A DNA stretch of 64,000 nucleotides from NCBI GenBank assembly GCA_020055645.1, contig CM034546.1, forward strand, positions 107,698,875-107,762,874, read 5' to 3'. This DNA comes from Tomocerus qinae. Taxonomy: Eukaryota > Arthropoda > Collembola > Entomobryomorpha > Tomoceridae. Made by a program: the position numbers and the translations under genes. The notes beneath the pieces are model-generated. The model did no database searches and was not told the DNA's origin. It was given only the letters and a program-made list of their open reading frames with translations. Below are positions 49,301-63,414 of this stretch, piece after piece; the first letter of the stretch is position 1, and every line of letters starts with the position of its first letter.

Positions 49301-52300
49301 AATCCAATTTTGGCTAAGAGCCTTTTAAGTTGATATGAATACTAAATTAATAAATTGCAAAACTCAAGACTATTTTTAACAACTCAAATAACGTCAGTGT
49401 GACATTTGTTACAGTTACTACTATTTGACATCATCCTGTGCCCTTGAAATGTTAAAAGCTATACAGATACAGATAAATGAATATTGCTATAATTTGGTTG
49501 TTTATATTTTAGACCCCTAATTTATTACTATTCGATATTATATTTCTTAATGACATAAACATTACGAACCAAACAAATAGGCTTTAGATTTAAAAAGAAA
49601 GCAAACCAGGATGCTATGTCATTAAAAATGGAAAAAACCTAGGTATGCACTTTACAACTAATAATTTCTATCTTGTTAACAAGTATTTAGTACACAGTAA
49701 GTATAACTGTGCTAATTCTACTACTGTAAAGAAACTGTACCTTTGTAAGCGCAGTTTCCCGAAACTTCCTTTGATGAAAAGAAGAATCCATTTAACCATA
49801 ATTAACTATTAATTACAACAGTGTCCTAAACTACATAATACCGCCTTGCCCAGTCAATTTAGTTCTGTTGCAAATGGTATAGTGGCTTGCTATCAAATGT
49901 TTCAACATACAAAATTAAGGACTTTGTAGCCAGCCCGGCTTAACTGATTCAACGATGACAGGAACGTCTCCATTAAAACTGATGAGCAGACCATGACATC
50001 ATCAACTACTATAATTCATTCATTTACACTATTAAACTATTATAAACCGCCGCAGCCCTGACCTCGAGTTATTATATGCATATTAAATTCTATAATTCGC
50101 CAGCTTCATTCACAAGTCTAGATCGAATATGGACATTGCTATTTGTACGTGCCCTTGCTTTCAAATATGAAAGGTTAATAACAAACTAGGTATGCATACT
50201 GATAACATAACCAAGTGCGTGTAATAGTAGTGCTTAACTCATGCCTATATTGATACTCAAGATTACATATATATAATCACGTTTTGGTATGCATATTACA
50301 TTTTCATTTAAACTTAGCTACATACTAATTGAGACACATTTCCTTAGTTTCTGGCACAGCAAAGGTTTAAACTGTCCCTGGAGCTGTCAAGATCATAATC
50401 ATGATGGACTTCACATAGTCAACATCTATTACATAAGAAAGTCATTTTAAACAGACTTAGCTTATAGTAAATAATGCAATTACTAGTACGGTGCTCTACA
50501 TGAAAATTCCAGTTCCATTCCATCGATTTATAAAAATAGTATGATGTAAATGAAACAATAGTAAAAATTATTCCATCGAAAATAATTACAGCCACACGAC
50601 CAATATAACATGCACTGCACGAATTGTAGTACGTGTTGGACTTATCGTAAGTAACCGAAATATATAAAACGTCTCAGTCAATTTCGTGCCAGGATATTAT
50701 ACATACCATTAATTTTCACACAATTTATTACCTGCATTAGGTCACAATAAGTAAAATTATTACTGTACCATTTATCTGCATAGACCATAAGCAATTTTGC
50801 ATAAATTTATCTGTAGTAATAACGTAAGTATGACATGTAAAGAACTTCGCATCGAGATTTGAGCTCGCTTTGCATGTATAATTAACACTAGATATGGAAA
50901 ACCATTGAAACAAAAGCAGGTCTCGGTCTCACTCCCTTAAATAAAAATAACTCTCATTAAGCCGTTGTTTGAGTGCCGACTGTTTGCTAATACATTACTG
51001 CTAACGAGGTACGTACTTCAGCAGTATAACTAATGATAGTGCTAGTGGGGGTAGTCAATATTATAATCACGTATGTACAATTCATATAAGATAAGATTAA
51101 GATTCCACATCAATGGATATTTCCTGTACTTGACAATGAGCATTAAATATTAATCAAATCCGGCTTAAATAATCGACGAAGGGCTATACCTTGAAAATGC
51201 AACATTTCCATTGAATTTCTTCTATTTAAAAATGAGCCACTCTCTACTGTCACTACACGTACTTTGTTTCCGAGTATTTCAAGCTTTTACGATAAGGAAA
51301 CTAGATAATTTATCTAGTCTAGCCTACTTGTCATGACTTATGTCATTTTTTAATTTGTCTACCACCTTTTTGTGTATGCGAAACATTCCGATATACTTTG
51401 TTTCTGTAGTTAGCGCATCATGTTTCATCTCATAATAAAATAAAACGAATAAGCAGAACAGCTTTCTACACTTAAAATGTCGATAACAGCATTTTTGTAT
51501 CATTTACATCCTATATTTTACTAACACTAGTATAACTTCTATATCAACAGTCATAACGTATGAACTTGAGACCAAAGTATGCATTCATAACCTTACTTTC
51601 AAAACTTTGTACTTAAAATCGGAAATTCAATAAATGTACAATATATCGTCAATCTCAAATGAAATGGATAGTCCATGTCGACCAAATAATGCATTCCTTT
51701 TAATTTCATTCATAATTGAAACAACACTCTGACAAACAAGGGAGTTATTCTACATAAAACAAAAAACATTAGAATATTATCCTTTTCAGTTAATTAAAAC
51801 ATAACTTTTATTATCATTTCTTTTTCCTTGCATTATAATTCTGATTTACTGATACCTTGCTGTAAAATTCATTCTAAATTCTATGTAATATTTTAACGTG
51901 TATAATATTTTACTATCCACAGATCCATTTTCTAGTTAGTACATTCTATTGTGAATATATAGAGTCTGATGGTCATGTCAAGAGTAGAATTACAAGGACT
52001 TACAAATGGAGACTAATATTAATGAAAACTTAATGCCAAGGACTTTCCCACAGACTAAAGGTGCATCTACATGAATTGCACATACTTTTATTCTGCTCTA
52101 TTACAGATTATTATTACTTATTTTGTAAGATGCAGCTATGATGTACAACTTAGAAAATCAGAAAGCTCCTTCCCGAGCTCACGAAAATTTTCCGCAGGTA
52201 AACAAGCATAAATATTAATTACAGAAAGTAAATTTTAATGCCCCGATAAAGTCACTTGTACGGGTAAAGGTAAAGCACTACCTATTGTAGCTTTATTATA

Positions 52301-55300
52301 AGCATGTATTACAAACAAGTATGGATTTGGATTTTCCGATGCTGTAGATTGACACTGACAGAACAGAAAGCGCCCTACCAGCCTGCCACTGCCAGTTAGT
52401 TCAGAAGGTAATCCAGAACATGTAAAGCTTTATTAATAATACATCAGTACCGATGTCTGTCACTATTTCCCCTATGCTAACTACCAACATGCTGCTTGTC
52501 GCATCGCATGAGACACGAAACTTAGGGAGCAATGTTCCGCTATAGGGGCTCTTTGTTTAGCATAAATATAGGAACCAAACATTGGTTACGTCTATGATTA
52601 TCATTATCCTTTGCTACTTATTTGTCTTTATACTAAGCGTAGTAATCGTGAATAATATTCAACACACTGAACACCCAGAATTGTATCATTTGAAGATAGT
52701 ACAATTTATACTGGGTCAACATACTATAGTTGTCTGTTGAGTACATATAATATTTTGATAACTGTGTGTACACTACACTAAGATACTACCAAAGACAAGA
52801 CACACCGCTATATCATGTAAACTAAAATCCTGCGCTGGGTACACAAAAAAAAGATATCATTAGATTATAGACTGATATTCATACCCAAATAATTTGTATA
52901 CGCCCTACATACCCAGAACTTTCATATTCCGTCAGTTCCATCACTTGCTACTTTCAGTTAGTAAAAAGTGAATATAATCACTTAAATGAGCTTTTGAACG
53001 TTGCAAATGCATTAAGACGGAAATTAAACCAGAACAAATAAAAAACCCAAACTGGTCTTCCTGGTCAAATACTATTAGGAAAATTGTAAATATTTAAACC
53101 AATTATTTCTAGGATGCTAAACACTTCTATTTTTAATATTGTGTACTGTGTACCACATTGCATGATGCATGACTGATAAAATTCCATGTGGTCACCGCTT
53201 TTTCTATTTACTAGTCCAATCTGAAATTGTTAACACGGACATTTTCACAGGAATTGAAAATAACAACACTTATCACTGGGTACCTAATCCCTGAATGATA
53301 AATTGTATTAGTCACACAGGAAGTTCCTTGTCGTTATTTGACTATTGGTACTATATGCATTGACGTGGTACAACCAAATGAGAAAATTGAGTACAAACCT
53401 TAGAAAAAGCGTCACCAAATTATTATCCTTACAACCCCACAAATGAAAATGATCACTTTATGCATATAATAAAAGCAGAACAGAACACAAAAGCGTAGAA
53501 TCTGTGGAGAATCCTGTACCGCACTCAAAACTAAATATTTATAAATGAAATCTCTTGACTTACTTACACTTTACTACAGAAAGGACATTCATCTGTCTAG
53601 ATTATTAGGTATGTAAGGTAGAACAGCTACGTTAAAAACATAGACTTCTTCCTGATGTATACAATCTTTGCTAAAAGCAGAGCATTGTAAGGGATATATA
53701 CTTAAGAAAAGATCTCTTTACGCCTATTTACTCATTATAACTTGGAGATACGTCAAGGAGAACGTAGAATAAATACAACCAACACTTTTACGCGTATAAC
53801 TAAAATCCAAATTCAGCGAACCTAAACTTTTCAATCTTTTAAGACCAGTGGCAGACAGACTGTCAGATGAATGTAGTTCACGAGTAGGAGGAAGATGCAC
53901 CCCACCATACACAAACTATAAACGAGATGATTTGAAATAACTCTGATATTAAATACAACAAAATAATGTGATGATGAGGAGGAATTCTATTTCACTGTAG
54001 TATTTCTACTGTTATAATGAATTGTACTTACTTTGTGAGTTTACTGCAATAACTGGCTCTATAGTATATACGTGTGTGTTGTGTACGTGTCAGCACATAA
54101 ATTGAATGAAGATTGCAAACTAACTGTTCTTTTATGTGTGTTACTGAGAAAGTGTGTTATGTTGTATTTTTCCCCAGATGCATTGCAGGTAAAACAGTTG
54201 GGCTATGCGTCCAATTCTATACTAATCAAGGGAAGACAGACAAGTGGTTGCTCAGACCCAACGCATTCGGCTACCACTCACAACTGACTCACTTGTGCCG
54301 CCTTCCCATACAAACCACTACATATACTATCTACGTCTCATACTATAGAGGGAATATAAAGTAATACAACTGGAGGAATAGGCACGCTGCGCTAACACAG
54401 CTCTTACTAAGTTTCTATCAATAAATGCCTGAACATGTAGACACACAATACAAAATATACCGCATCATTGGCATTGTAAGTATATCATGTTCGTACACAA
54501 TCTGATACACTTCGAATACATTTTTTCCTTCAGATCGTAAATTATTATCAACATTGCTTTGTTATATAAGTTAAAAAATCGGCAATTCTTTCATCTAACA
54601 ACTTGTTACAGAATCTACTTACAATTACCAGACTGGTAATTAATTAAACTAGTAATTTATTCCAGTTGCTATTTGTAAACAGTACATGCCTTGTAAACGC
54701 ATTAACATTACTCCATAATCAAAATCAAAACAACAAAACGTACCATGCCATTTCAATGTAATTCTAGAGTGCATTGAATGGCATACTTTGCCAGAGAAAA
54801 AAAATTGGCATTTTCAACGTTAATACCTTAATTGACTTAAATTGTCAATAGGCATTGGTCATTGAACATTTAGTGTCACTCGGTTAGGAATAAATGTTAG
54901 AAAGTATACAAGTATTGACCTGATGTTTATAATCCCACGATATGTGCCAACAGACCCAATTAAACTATCTAACTAAACCTCAGCAGGTTATTAATGTGAC
55001 TGCAATTATCTCTGCAATACAATTATTACAGAGACAAATACTAGATGAACAAGTTCGCACAATGCGTACAAATGTGATTGTACTACAATTACCACTGTCT
55101 GGCAATTAATATTATTTGTTTGCAATTGTGCGATAAGAGGTGAGTGAAGCCCCCAATGCAAATTATTTGTTGATTGTCTTTCTTGCCTTTAATTTGACAG
55201 TCCCTTTTTCGCATTAATTCTTACAACTCAATAATATAGGTATTGTGTGCCTTTAGTATAGTAATTGTCCTAAGTGTTATAACTTTAGTCTAAACAGTAT

Positions 55301-58300
55301 TGCCAGCTGGAAGAACAAGTTATCAATCCATATATCCAATTTAACAGTATATTATATTAGGAGAAAAAGTAATCTAAAGCCTTGAGAATAAAACTGTTTT
55401 GTTCACTGTAATCTTCCTTTCGTTCACCATTTCCATTTATAAACCTTGTTTGAAACATTAGCACAAGCATACTGTTTGCGGCTGAAAATATCTATCATTT
55501 ACTACTACAAGTATTTTAAGTACATTGTATCTGTGACATGTTATAAATAGTAACTAAACGTATTTGAACTTTGAACAATCAAATTGTAAATTCTTAAAAA
55601 CAAAAGTGCATGCAAAGTCTATTGTTACAGTTAACTAATACATTTATGTAGCCTTCGTTAAACCTGTAAAGGACGTTGTGAAAGGGGTAACTGGTGCCAA
55701 AAGGTCAGTTAAATGAAAAGTTCTATTTTCTGTCCATTTGAACAGGTACTAGGTACTCCTTAGCAAACAATAATAAGAATAAGTTCATTAAACTCCTCTT
55801 TGCAATTGTGGGTCTGCTTTATCCATCTATAAGTGCACTTCAAATCTTCATACCATTGCATTTCTTTATAAAATTTACTTCAACTAAATCGCCTTTACAT
55901 TTAAATACTAAATCGCCTAAATTGCATTTACAATACTCAAAAAATAACACTCTTTGTCAACCGTTATGCAAAACTTTTTGAATTAAGAGGGAAAAATGTT
56001 ACCTACCTTTTCTGCTACAAAAGTTTAGTAATGCGAACATGAAATAAAGAAGAATGAAATGCTTCAAGAGTATCAAATAAACGAATGAAAAGTTTTTCAA
56101 GATTCAAGAATGCAATTATACTACGCGTGCACTTAATACAGTACTGTGTAACACAATTTAAATGTCTCCTTTCGCTTCTAAGTTATCTGAGTCGATTTCA
56201 GAGTTGTACCGCATAATAAAACCCGTTCTTAAAGTTTTTATCATTCCAAACGACAAACGTAACTACTGTCTCTTGATCACTCGTATGATAGAGTGTATAC
56301 CGGAATAGATAACCAACTAACTAGTATTAATGATAAAATAATAATACCTACCTAAGCACGTCCTTTTCGTATTTCTGCATTCATTGTGCGTACAAGGAAA
56401 AATACAAGAAATTCCTTTGACTCACGACTCACGAACTTGAAGGAACAAACAAAAATAAATGATTAATTCACTCAGACACACTAAAATTAATAAATTATTA
56501 CGTAAACTAGCGCGGAAAACTATTTATTATTATTTTTTCTCAGTCAATGTCAGATATAAGGATGATGTCAAAAGTTGGGGAATGCGACTGTATAGGTAGT
56601 GTCGAATAATAATAACAAAAATTGAAGTACACACCAACCACAGCAGAACCAGAAAACTAAATGACAAGAAGGCATATGAATGCAAATGTTTAAACAAGCA
56701 GATAGCTTTTCGTCTAGATGAGATGCATCAGACAGAGTTGAAGGTTATTGTACAAAAAGCTAGCCCCCTTGAATGGCTAAGCTAATGGCAAATTCACCTT
56801 ACCTTTTCGCTGAATCTGAATCTATCACTATAAAAGAGTCAAAGCCATACATGTATGTAGTACAAATGGTTGGTATTTCTTGGGCTACACGAGGCAGTTG
56901 TACAAACTGCAAATGCACAACAGAAGACAAGAGAACGTCCATATTTACATTGAAACGCACAGGTAATTTTTCTATTGTAGCTACATCCTACATCCCACGG
57001 ATATTTACATGCAAGGGCTGCCACCTCACAGAGTTCAATTTTCTATGTTGATGACTTCTTTATATGCTTACTGTACTACATATTTAGGGTACATATAGTT
57101 AATACTATTTATCTGATAAGTAATACCTATATACAATTTTAATACAAAGTAACCCTTACAAAATTAGCCAAACGTTGTATCTACAATCTACATCACTTAC
57201 AATATGAAAATGAGTACATAACAAATCTACCTGTACAAATAGTACCTATTATTATGTCTACAGACAGTGAAAATGAAATTAGAAGTGATCATTACATTGC
57301 ATGTACTTATTTAGCTACATTATATAACTCAGTCGTCCATAGATCCCACTAGGTATATTAAGAGGCAATTGACCATACCGTATCCCCCAGCCTAAAGGCA
57401 TACCACGACATTTTGATGAAATACTTCATGATAAAGCGTTCAGTTTCTATTTTATCTGCTCTCGAAGCTCAAAAGATTTGATTACCCTCAAATATTAGAC
57501 AGGAAATAACATATTACAACTTCCATGCCCTTTCTGCAATATAATGTTCCTGCAATTCATACATTACAAAACATTTTGCTACAAATGGTGCCTTGTACCA
57601 CTAAAAGTCTTGCACATATCCTCACCTGTGCCGACTAAATGAATTTTTTAAACGATTCTCGTGTGAATATTCATAGAGACAGTAAAATAAATGCACTCAT
57701 ATACCTACATAGGCAGGATAAGTTTACAATCAGATAAGGATATCTTCCTCTTATTCAATTTCATTTAGAAAACATCACGATTTGGTTAGCAATATGCAAG
57801 ATAAGTGTTATAACAGTATAAGTATAATGTGCTATTTACTAATATGCATGACTTCATAATGAAATCATAACTATAAGTAACCACGTATCATATTATAGTT
57901 TTTAAGATACTTATTTGTCTCTTACAAGGAGAAATTAGCACAAAAAAGTCAAATAAATACTATTACTCAGACACAATGTCATGAATACACTCCACAAATT
58001 ATTACTTCATGCTAATTAATCACGTTTAAAACAGATAACAAGGAACACAAATGTTCTAGCATGAATTCGCAACCCATAATAGAAGAAGCGGTTCGTTTAA
58101 CAATCTACATGCAAAACATCATTTTGCCTGTCTCCGAATCTTTATTAAATATTTACCTGTGTCTACACAAGAAAAATATCAGGTAACATACATATCTGCT
58201 TTGTAACACTAGTTGAAGAAGAACTTTGGGAAGTTGTTTAGAAGTCATTAAAACAACGACACGAAAGCAAGAGGCAAGATCTATAGGGATATTAGCGTAA

Positions 58301-61300
58301 TTCGTATTACAATAATAAGCAAGTTACTACAAGTTCTAATTCTGTAGTAAAAAGATTAAATACTTTAAGTGCGTGTCTAATTGTCTACCATCAACTTCGT
58401 TTTAGATTAACTTCAAGTGAGGTGAATGATCTGAAACTTCTCTATTCATCTTTAAACTCCATTCATTCAAGTGTTAAGAAGGGTAGTAGAGATAGAAAGA
58501 CAGTTCAGCTCAGCAGTCATTATAGTCATTATCCTAATACCTAAATACCTGTCTAGGGAATCTAGTCTTTAAGGTAATAAACCTAACTTTTAGAAGCTAT
58601 TTTCAATTCTAATGTTGATATTATGGTACAAAATGCAAGATTTCAAACACGCATTGTTAAAATGGAGACCAACAGTACCTGAACTTTGGGAAGAGGTAAA
58701 TAATATGACATTTGCTATGTAGTGTATGTTTATGTTGCACTATCAGTATACTCTGTAAATATATCTTATCTTGCATCTGCAAAGATGAACACTGATCTGA
58801 CAATTCCTTTCATGTGGTACGTGGAATTAGTTTTGTAAATAAATAATTGTGCTATATGATATGATAGATAGATATGGTAAGTCATCTAGCCTTAAATACA
58901 AAACTTAAACAAAGCTGACCAATTTTCCTTTTGCAAAGAGCCATTTAATGCTACATCTAAGAAAAAGAATGAGAAGAAAACGATAATTATTAGCTTCACC
59001 ACGACAAGTAGTAAACTATAGCCACAATCAAAATTCTAAATAGGATTCGGTTAGTCAGCGTGAAAAGATAAATCTATTTATAAAGATGAGACTGTGTTTT
59101 ATGCGTGCTATTCCTGCCATTACAAATGCTTACAGTAGTTCACACTTGTTTGTTTCATTTCATTACATTACACAGTTCTAGGTCTGAGTCTTAACTACTG
59201 TGTATTTGTGTATAGTAAGGAACGAGACGCTTATTTATCCTGATTTAGCACAAAAGAAAAAAGGGAAGCCAAAAGAGAATGAGTATCCTATATTCAAAGA
59301 TTCGAAAGAGAAGACGCTGATGAGATGATCACAGGCGGGATGCAATGACTGACCTAGAATTCTGTGTTGAGAGCTGACAGTTAAATTTTCTACACCAAAA
59401 TTGCTCATCTTCTCATAGTGTCCATCCGCTTGCCTTGCTTTGAAGTACAATAAAAAGTAGTGTATTGTCAAAAGCGTATTAGTTGTACCTAAGCATTTAT
59501 GCTTTGTCAAGAATGATAAAGGGGATACTTGTGGATGGTCTTAGCTTTACAGATAATGGATCATGTGCGGATATTATATCCTTCTGCTAAAACAGAAAGT
59601 AAAGGAAATTGAGGTCTCAAGTCTCCACTTTTAAACCAATATTAGCGGAACGACTCTTAGTTGTGATTGTAATTGTGATGGTCACATCATTTGTATGTAT
59701 CTCTATTCGTTACGTTTTTACATAGGTATTCCTCTACATCTTACAATGCTTACAACAATTTAATCTACTTGAGAGCAGATTAGCCCCTTGATTTTGCATG
59801 CGTCCTAAGTCTGTATACATGTGAAAAAAAATGTTGTACATACTTAGTTGGTAATGAAATTTTATCTAAGTGCATTCTTTCATTTAAACACAATTGATAC
59901 AAAGCATAGGCACTTAGTATTTAAGGTAGTGTTTATATTTTAATGGTTTGTCTACAGACACAATACACTAGTAGGTATAGCTGAAAAAATAAAAAGTAAA
60001 ACTTTTTCATTAGTCTTAACTTAACAAAAGATGCATTTGAGGCAAACTGTTTTCTCATTCATTTAAAACTTCAATCTCCCCTTCATGCACTAATAATGCG
60101 ACTAACAACCAATGTATACGTCAGACTTGTTGCAAGACCAGTACGTGCCCGAAATATATTATACTGTGTGAAGCGATATCATTTATAGTAGGTTGACTAC
60201 ATCATGCCGTTCTCAATCGTATTTTTACTTCTTGGTTTCATTTAAAGGAACAAGTGTATGAGACTAATTACTACTTGCTGATAAAATGAGAGAAAATGAA
60301 AGAAATTCACTCTTTTTTTGGTCTGTATGCTTCCATATTGCATGTAATCTTCTCCTACCTTCTTTACGTTACATGGTAGACAGGAGGATCGCTAACCATT
60401 GCTTTGTAAACAATTTCATATGCAAATATAAGTACACAGAAAAAGATAAGGTTCCCAACAACTTTATGTAAACAAATGGTTTCCTTTTGATCAACAATTC
60501 GGTACACATTGAAAAAATCTACCTGAAAGTATTGTACTTAGCCTTTATCCGAAAATATAAAGCAAAGCAAATAAACAAAAATAAATATCAACGATTACGC
60601 TTCACGCAATGGCAATAATGCTACATATTATCATCATAGATGAGATATTTGCAGATTATCAAGCATGCCAAGCAATGAAGCAATACCTATAATTTGTCCA
60701 GAGTACAAGAACTAGTTCTCACATTTCGTTACTCTATATTACTGTATGATTGAACTCCTCGTCCCTAATAGTTCCTGATATAATCGCAAAAACCAATTAA
60801 TCATTGCTAACGTTATTTATACCCATAACATATTTTTCAGTAAATCAGCAGTCAGGATTATCTACTTCCAAGATCCCCAAGCATTATACTACTCAGACTC
60901 TTTCGGTTAGAAATGGTAACTATATCTAGCATGAGAAAATAATTATTAGGTTTAAGTATTAGCGATTAATAAAATGACAGTTAATATGTATACGACCTTA
61001 AGTCCAACAACAACAAACAAAACACAAATAGTTGCACAAAGGCTAATAAATGCAAACTTATTTTTATATAACAGTAAGTATCAGTACAGTACAAATAAAA
61101 TTCACAACGAATGAACTTCAGTTCTCAGACTTAAAAACAATAATTTGAAAAACGACAGAATTCTAAAGTCATATTATAAAATGAGGAATAAAACAACTAA
61201 CACTACTGGTTCAATGAACAACATTTAAAACAATCTAACAGTAATTCAAATAACTTTTGATGAACACCCGTAAAGTAAAGTATAACATTCAAATAAGTTA

Positions 61301-61362
61301 AGCAAATATCTTTTACAGTGTTATAGATTTAAATGCACTTATCCGCCATCATGCAAAAAGCA
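46375..61362. other. 15 kb gene-poor stretch upstream of exchanger C
   Basis: No protein or RNA gene recognised. AT-rich; longest frames are about 90 codons without family resemblance. Because exchanger C seems to begin with a spliced leader, part of this may be its first intron. Good minus-strand donors exist, such as CACAG|GTGAGG with GT at 57625-57624, but none can be tied to it from sequence alone. A short G/C-rich inverted motif at about 48838-48861 is the only compositional oddity. Confidence 0.5.
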
Positions 61363-63414
61363 CTAATCCTTTGCGTCTGCAATTCCACCCGCTGTGATAG
61401 AGAAAGTAGCTTCGGCTTCAGGTAAATCGGGGCTAACATAGCAAGGCATGCATATACTTTAAATATTTGGCAAAGAAGGTGGCAATCAAGATAAAACAAT
61501 AAGAAACAAAAGTCGTTATACCTGTCATAAATCTTGGCAATTCTATTCTCACCCCTTCCTTTACGCAATGAAATCCGTGTAGTCGATGCATGGGCCAAAA
61601 TGTTTCCTCCGATTGGCTTTTTAGGATCAGCCTAAGTATTTACATTAATTTACTCGGTGTAAGTATTGAATTATTGTCTTAAAAATAATTTGTATTAATA
61701 TTATAGCTTATAGAAACCAACTAATTTATGGTCAATATAACATAATCAACATTGACAAAAAACATTAAATAAAATTGAGAATTGCATTCCTATCCTGACC
61801 TCCTTCCTAATCAAATAATGATTTTGCTACCTGGATGGTATGCAAACGTAGATGCCATGATGCCGATGATGTCAATGTCACTTTTGCTAACCTGAAATGT
61901 CATAGTAGCTCCTGGATCCGAAGTCATTTGGTTGGTCACAAATACTGCCATGTTATATTCTTCCGATATCTTCTGTAAACGTGAAAGCATTTGAGCAAGT
62001 TTTTGCTGACGCTCAGAAAGTTCTCCTCGACCGCTAAAATCGACCCGGAATAATGCCATAATTGAATCTACAATCTACAAATAAAACAAAGATTGAAGTT
62101 TTAGATTAGATAATGTAAAATATGGCAGTTAATTGTAATAAAATAAAGCTATTTATGCACATGTCCATAAATCTTTTATGGACAGACCACCGCTACGTTT
62201 ATTTACCAAAAGTTTGTAAACTCCAGCTTCTTCGTGACATTTTCCAGCAACCAAATCCAGCAACTCAAACTGATGTTCAGAAGTATACGCTCTAGCATAG
62301 AGTACATTGTCCAAGACGGCCGTCTGGTCCAAATTAAATCTATCTGCAATATCTCGCAGCCTATCTGGTCGACTAGAAACATACAAAGAAATACTTAAGA
62401 TACTTTTGGTTTTATACTATCGTAAGTTTACGCGTTTTCATATGACACGTTTAACTAGAGACAATAGTCAAGATTCAAAATCAAAACATAAAATACAACA
62501 ATAATTTGTAAATTCACTAACAAAGTATTTTCTGTATCAATCAACACGACCTTGCCACCAGGATAACCATTTGCACCAGGCATTTGAGTTGTTACACAGA
62601 GCGTGTGAGAAATTTGAGTCTTTCCTGTTCGAAATTCTCCGAATGCTTCAGTAATAGCCATGGATTCGATACCACCTCCAAGGAGTTTGCTATTGAAATT
62701 ATTAAAATTAACATTGCAATTTAAGGGCCTTTTTTAAAATCAAAAGCCAAACTGTAAATATAAATAACTACATGGTATCCGTAAATTGCATAGTTGCAGA
62801 GGCTACCACCAATCACATAATTTCAGTAGACCTCAATCTGTCATTCAACACCAACTTAAACCAATTATTGTTTAGGAATAAAAAGTCTTACTCAAATTCT
62901 TGGGACCCTGTAGTGATTCTAAATACGCTTTTCCTTTTATCACAAAATTGCAAAGCTGTTAGAAATCCACCGGTATCTATTTTTTGACATGCTTCTTTAA
63001 TTTTGTCCACCTTAGCTTCAGAAAGGCCTTTGATGTTGCAAAGCTTTTTCTTTGTGCACATAAGTACTCCTTTTATAGTACATATTCCAACTACCTTCAG
63101 CTTTTTTAAATCTGCCATATTCTATTTCAAAAAATACTAAATTTAAAGCACCACATAAAACGTAAACTAGTAAGTAAAATGCATATGTTAGTTAATATTT
63201 TATTATATTTTAAAATTCCCATTACAATTCCATGGCTCTGCAACAAATCAAGGTCTTGAAAATGAGATTCATCCTCATCATTTGAAGGCAGCTTCATCTG
63301 ACTGCCGGAGGCAATGTCACTCAAAATAGTGTCATCATCGTCCACGACAACTACGGCTGCTGATTTGGCCTTCTTAGTTTTTGGTGCAGATGCAGATGCA
63401 GATGCAGTGGCCAT
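61363..63414 (-). CDS. DMC1: Meiotic recombinase DMC1 (RecA/RAD51 family)
   Basis: Meiosis-specific strand-exchange ATPase that forms filaments on ssDNA at meiotic breaks. Seven exons: 63414-63226, 63121-62892, 62689-62522, 62372-62207, 62074-61892, 61631-61522 and 61432-61363. They close exactly to 371 residues. The N-terminal helix-hairpin-helix ([18 protein letters not shown]) lies at about residues 64-125. Walker A GEFRTGKT is at 157-164, the polymerisation-type [13 protein letters not shown] follows, and Walker B is LLIVD at 250-254. [21 protein letters not shown], the VTNQM block and the C-terminal ADPKKPIGG...ITAGGI complete the ATPase core. [16 protein letters not shown] with ARAYTSEHQ and the C-terminus match DMC1 more closely than RAD51. 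The first ~50 residues are an unusual Ala/Ser, Lys and Asp-rich extension with DDDD. All introns are GT-AG, including two GTTAG(T/C) donors. Confidence 0.95.

Noticed and set aside
56773-57051. 92-codon plus-strand frame with several Cys
   Set aside because: No recognisable fold or signal peptide, and an opposing frame of similar size overlaps it.
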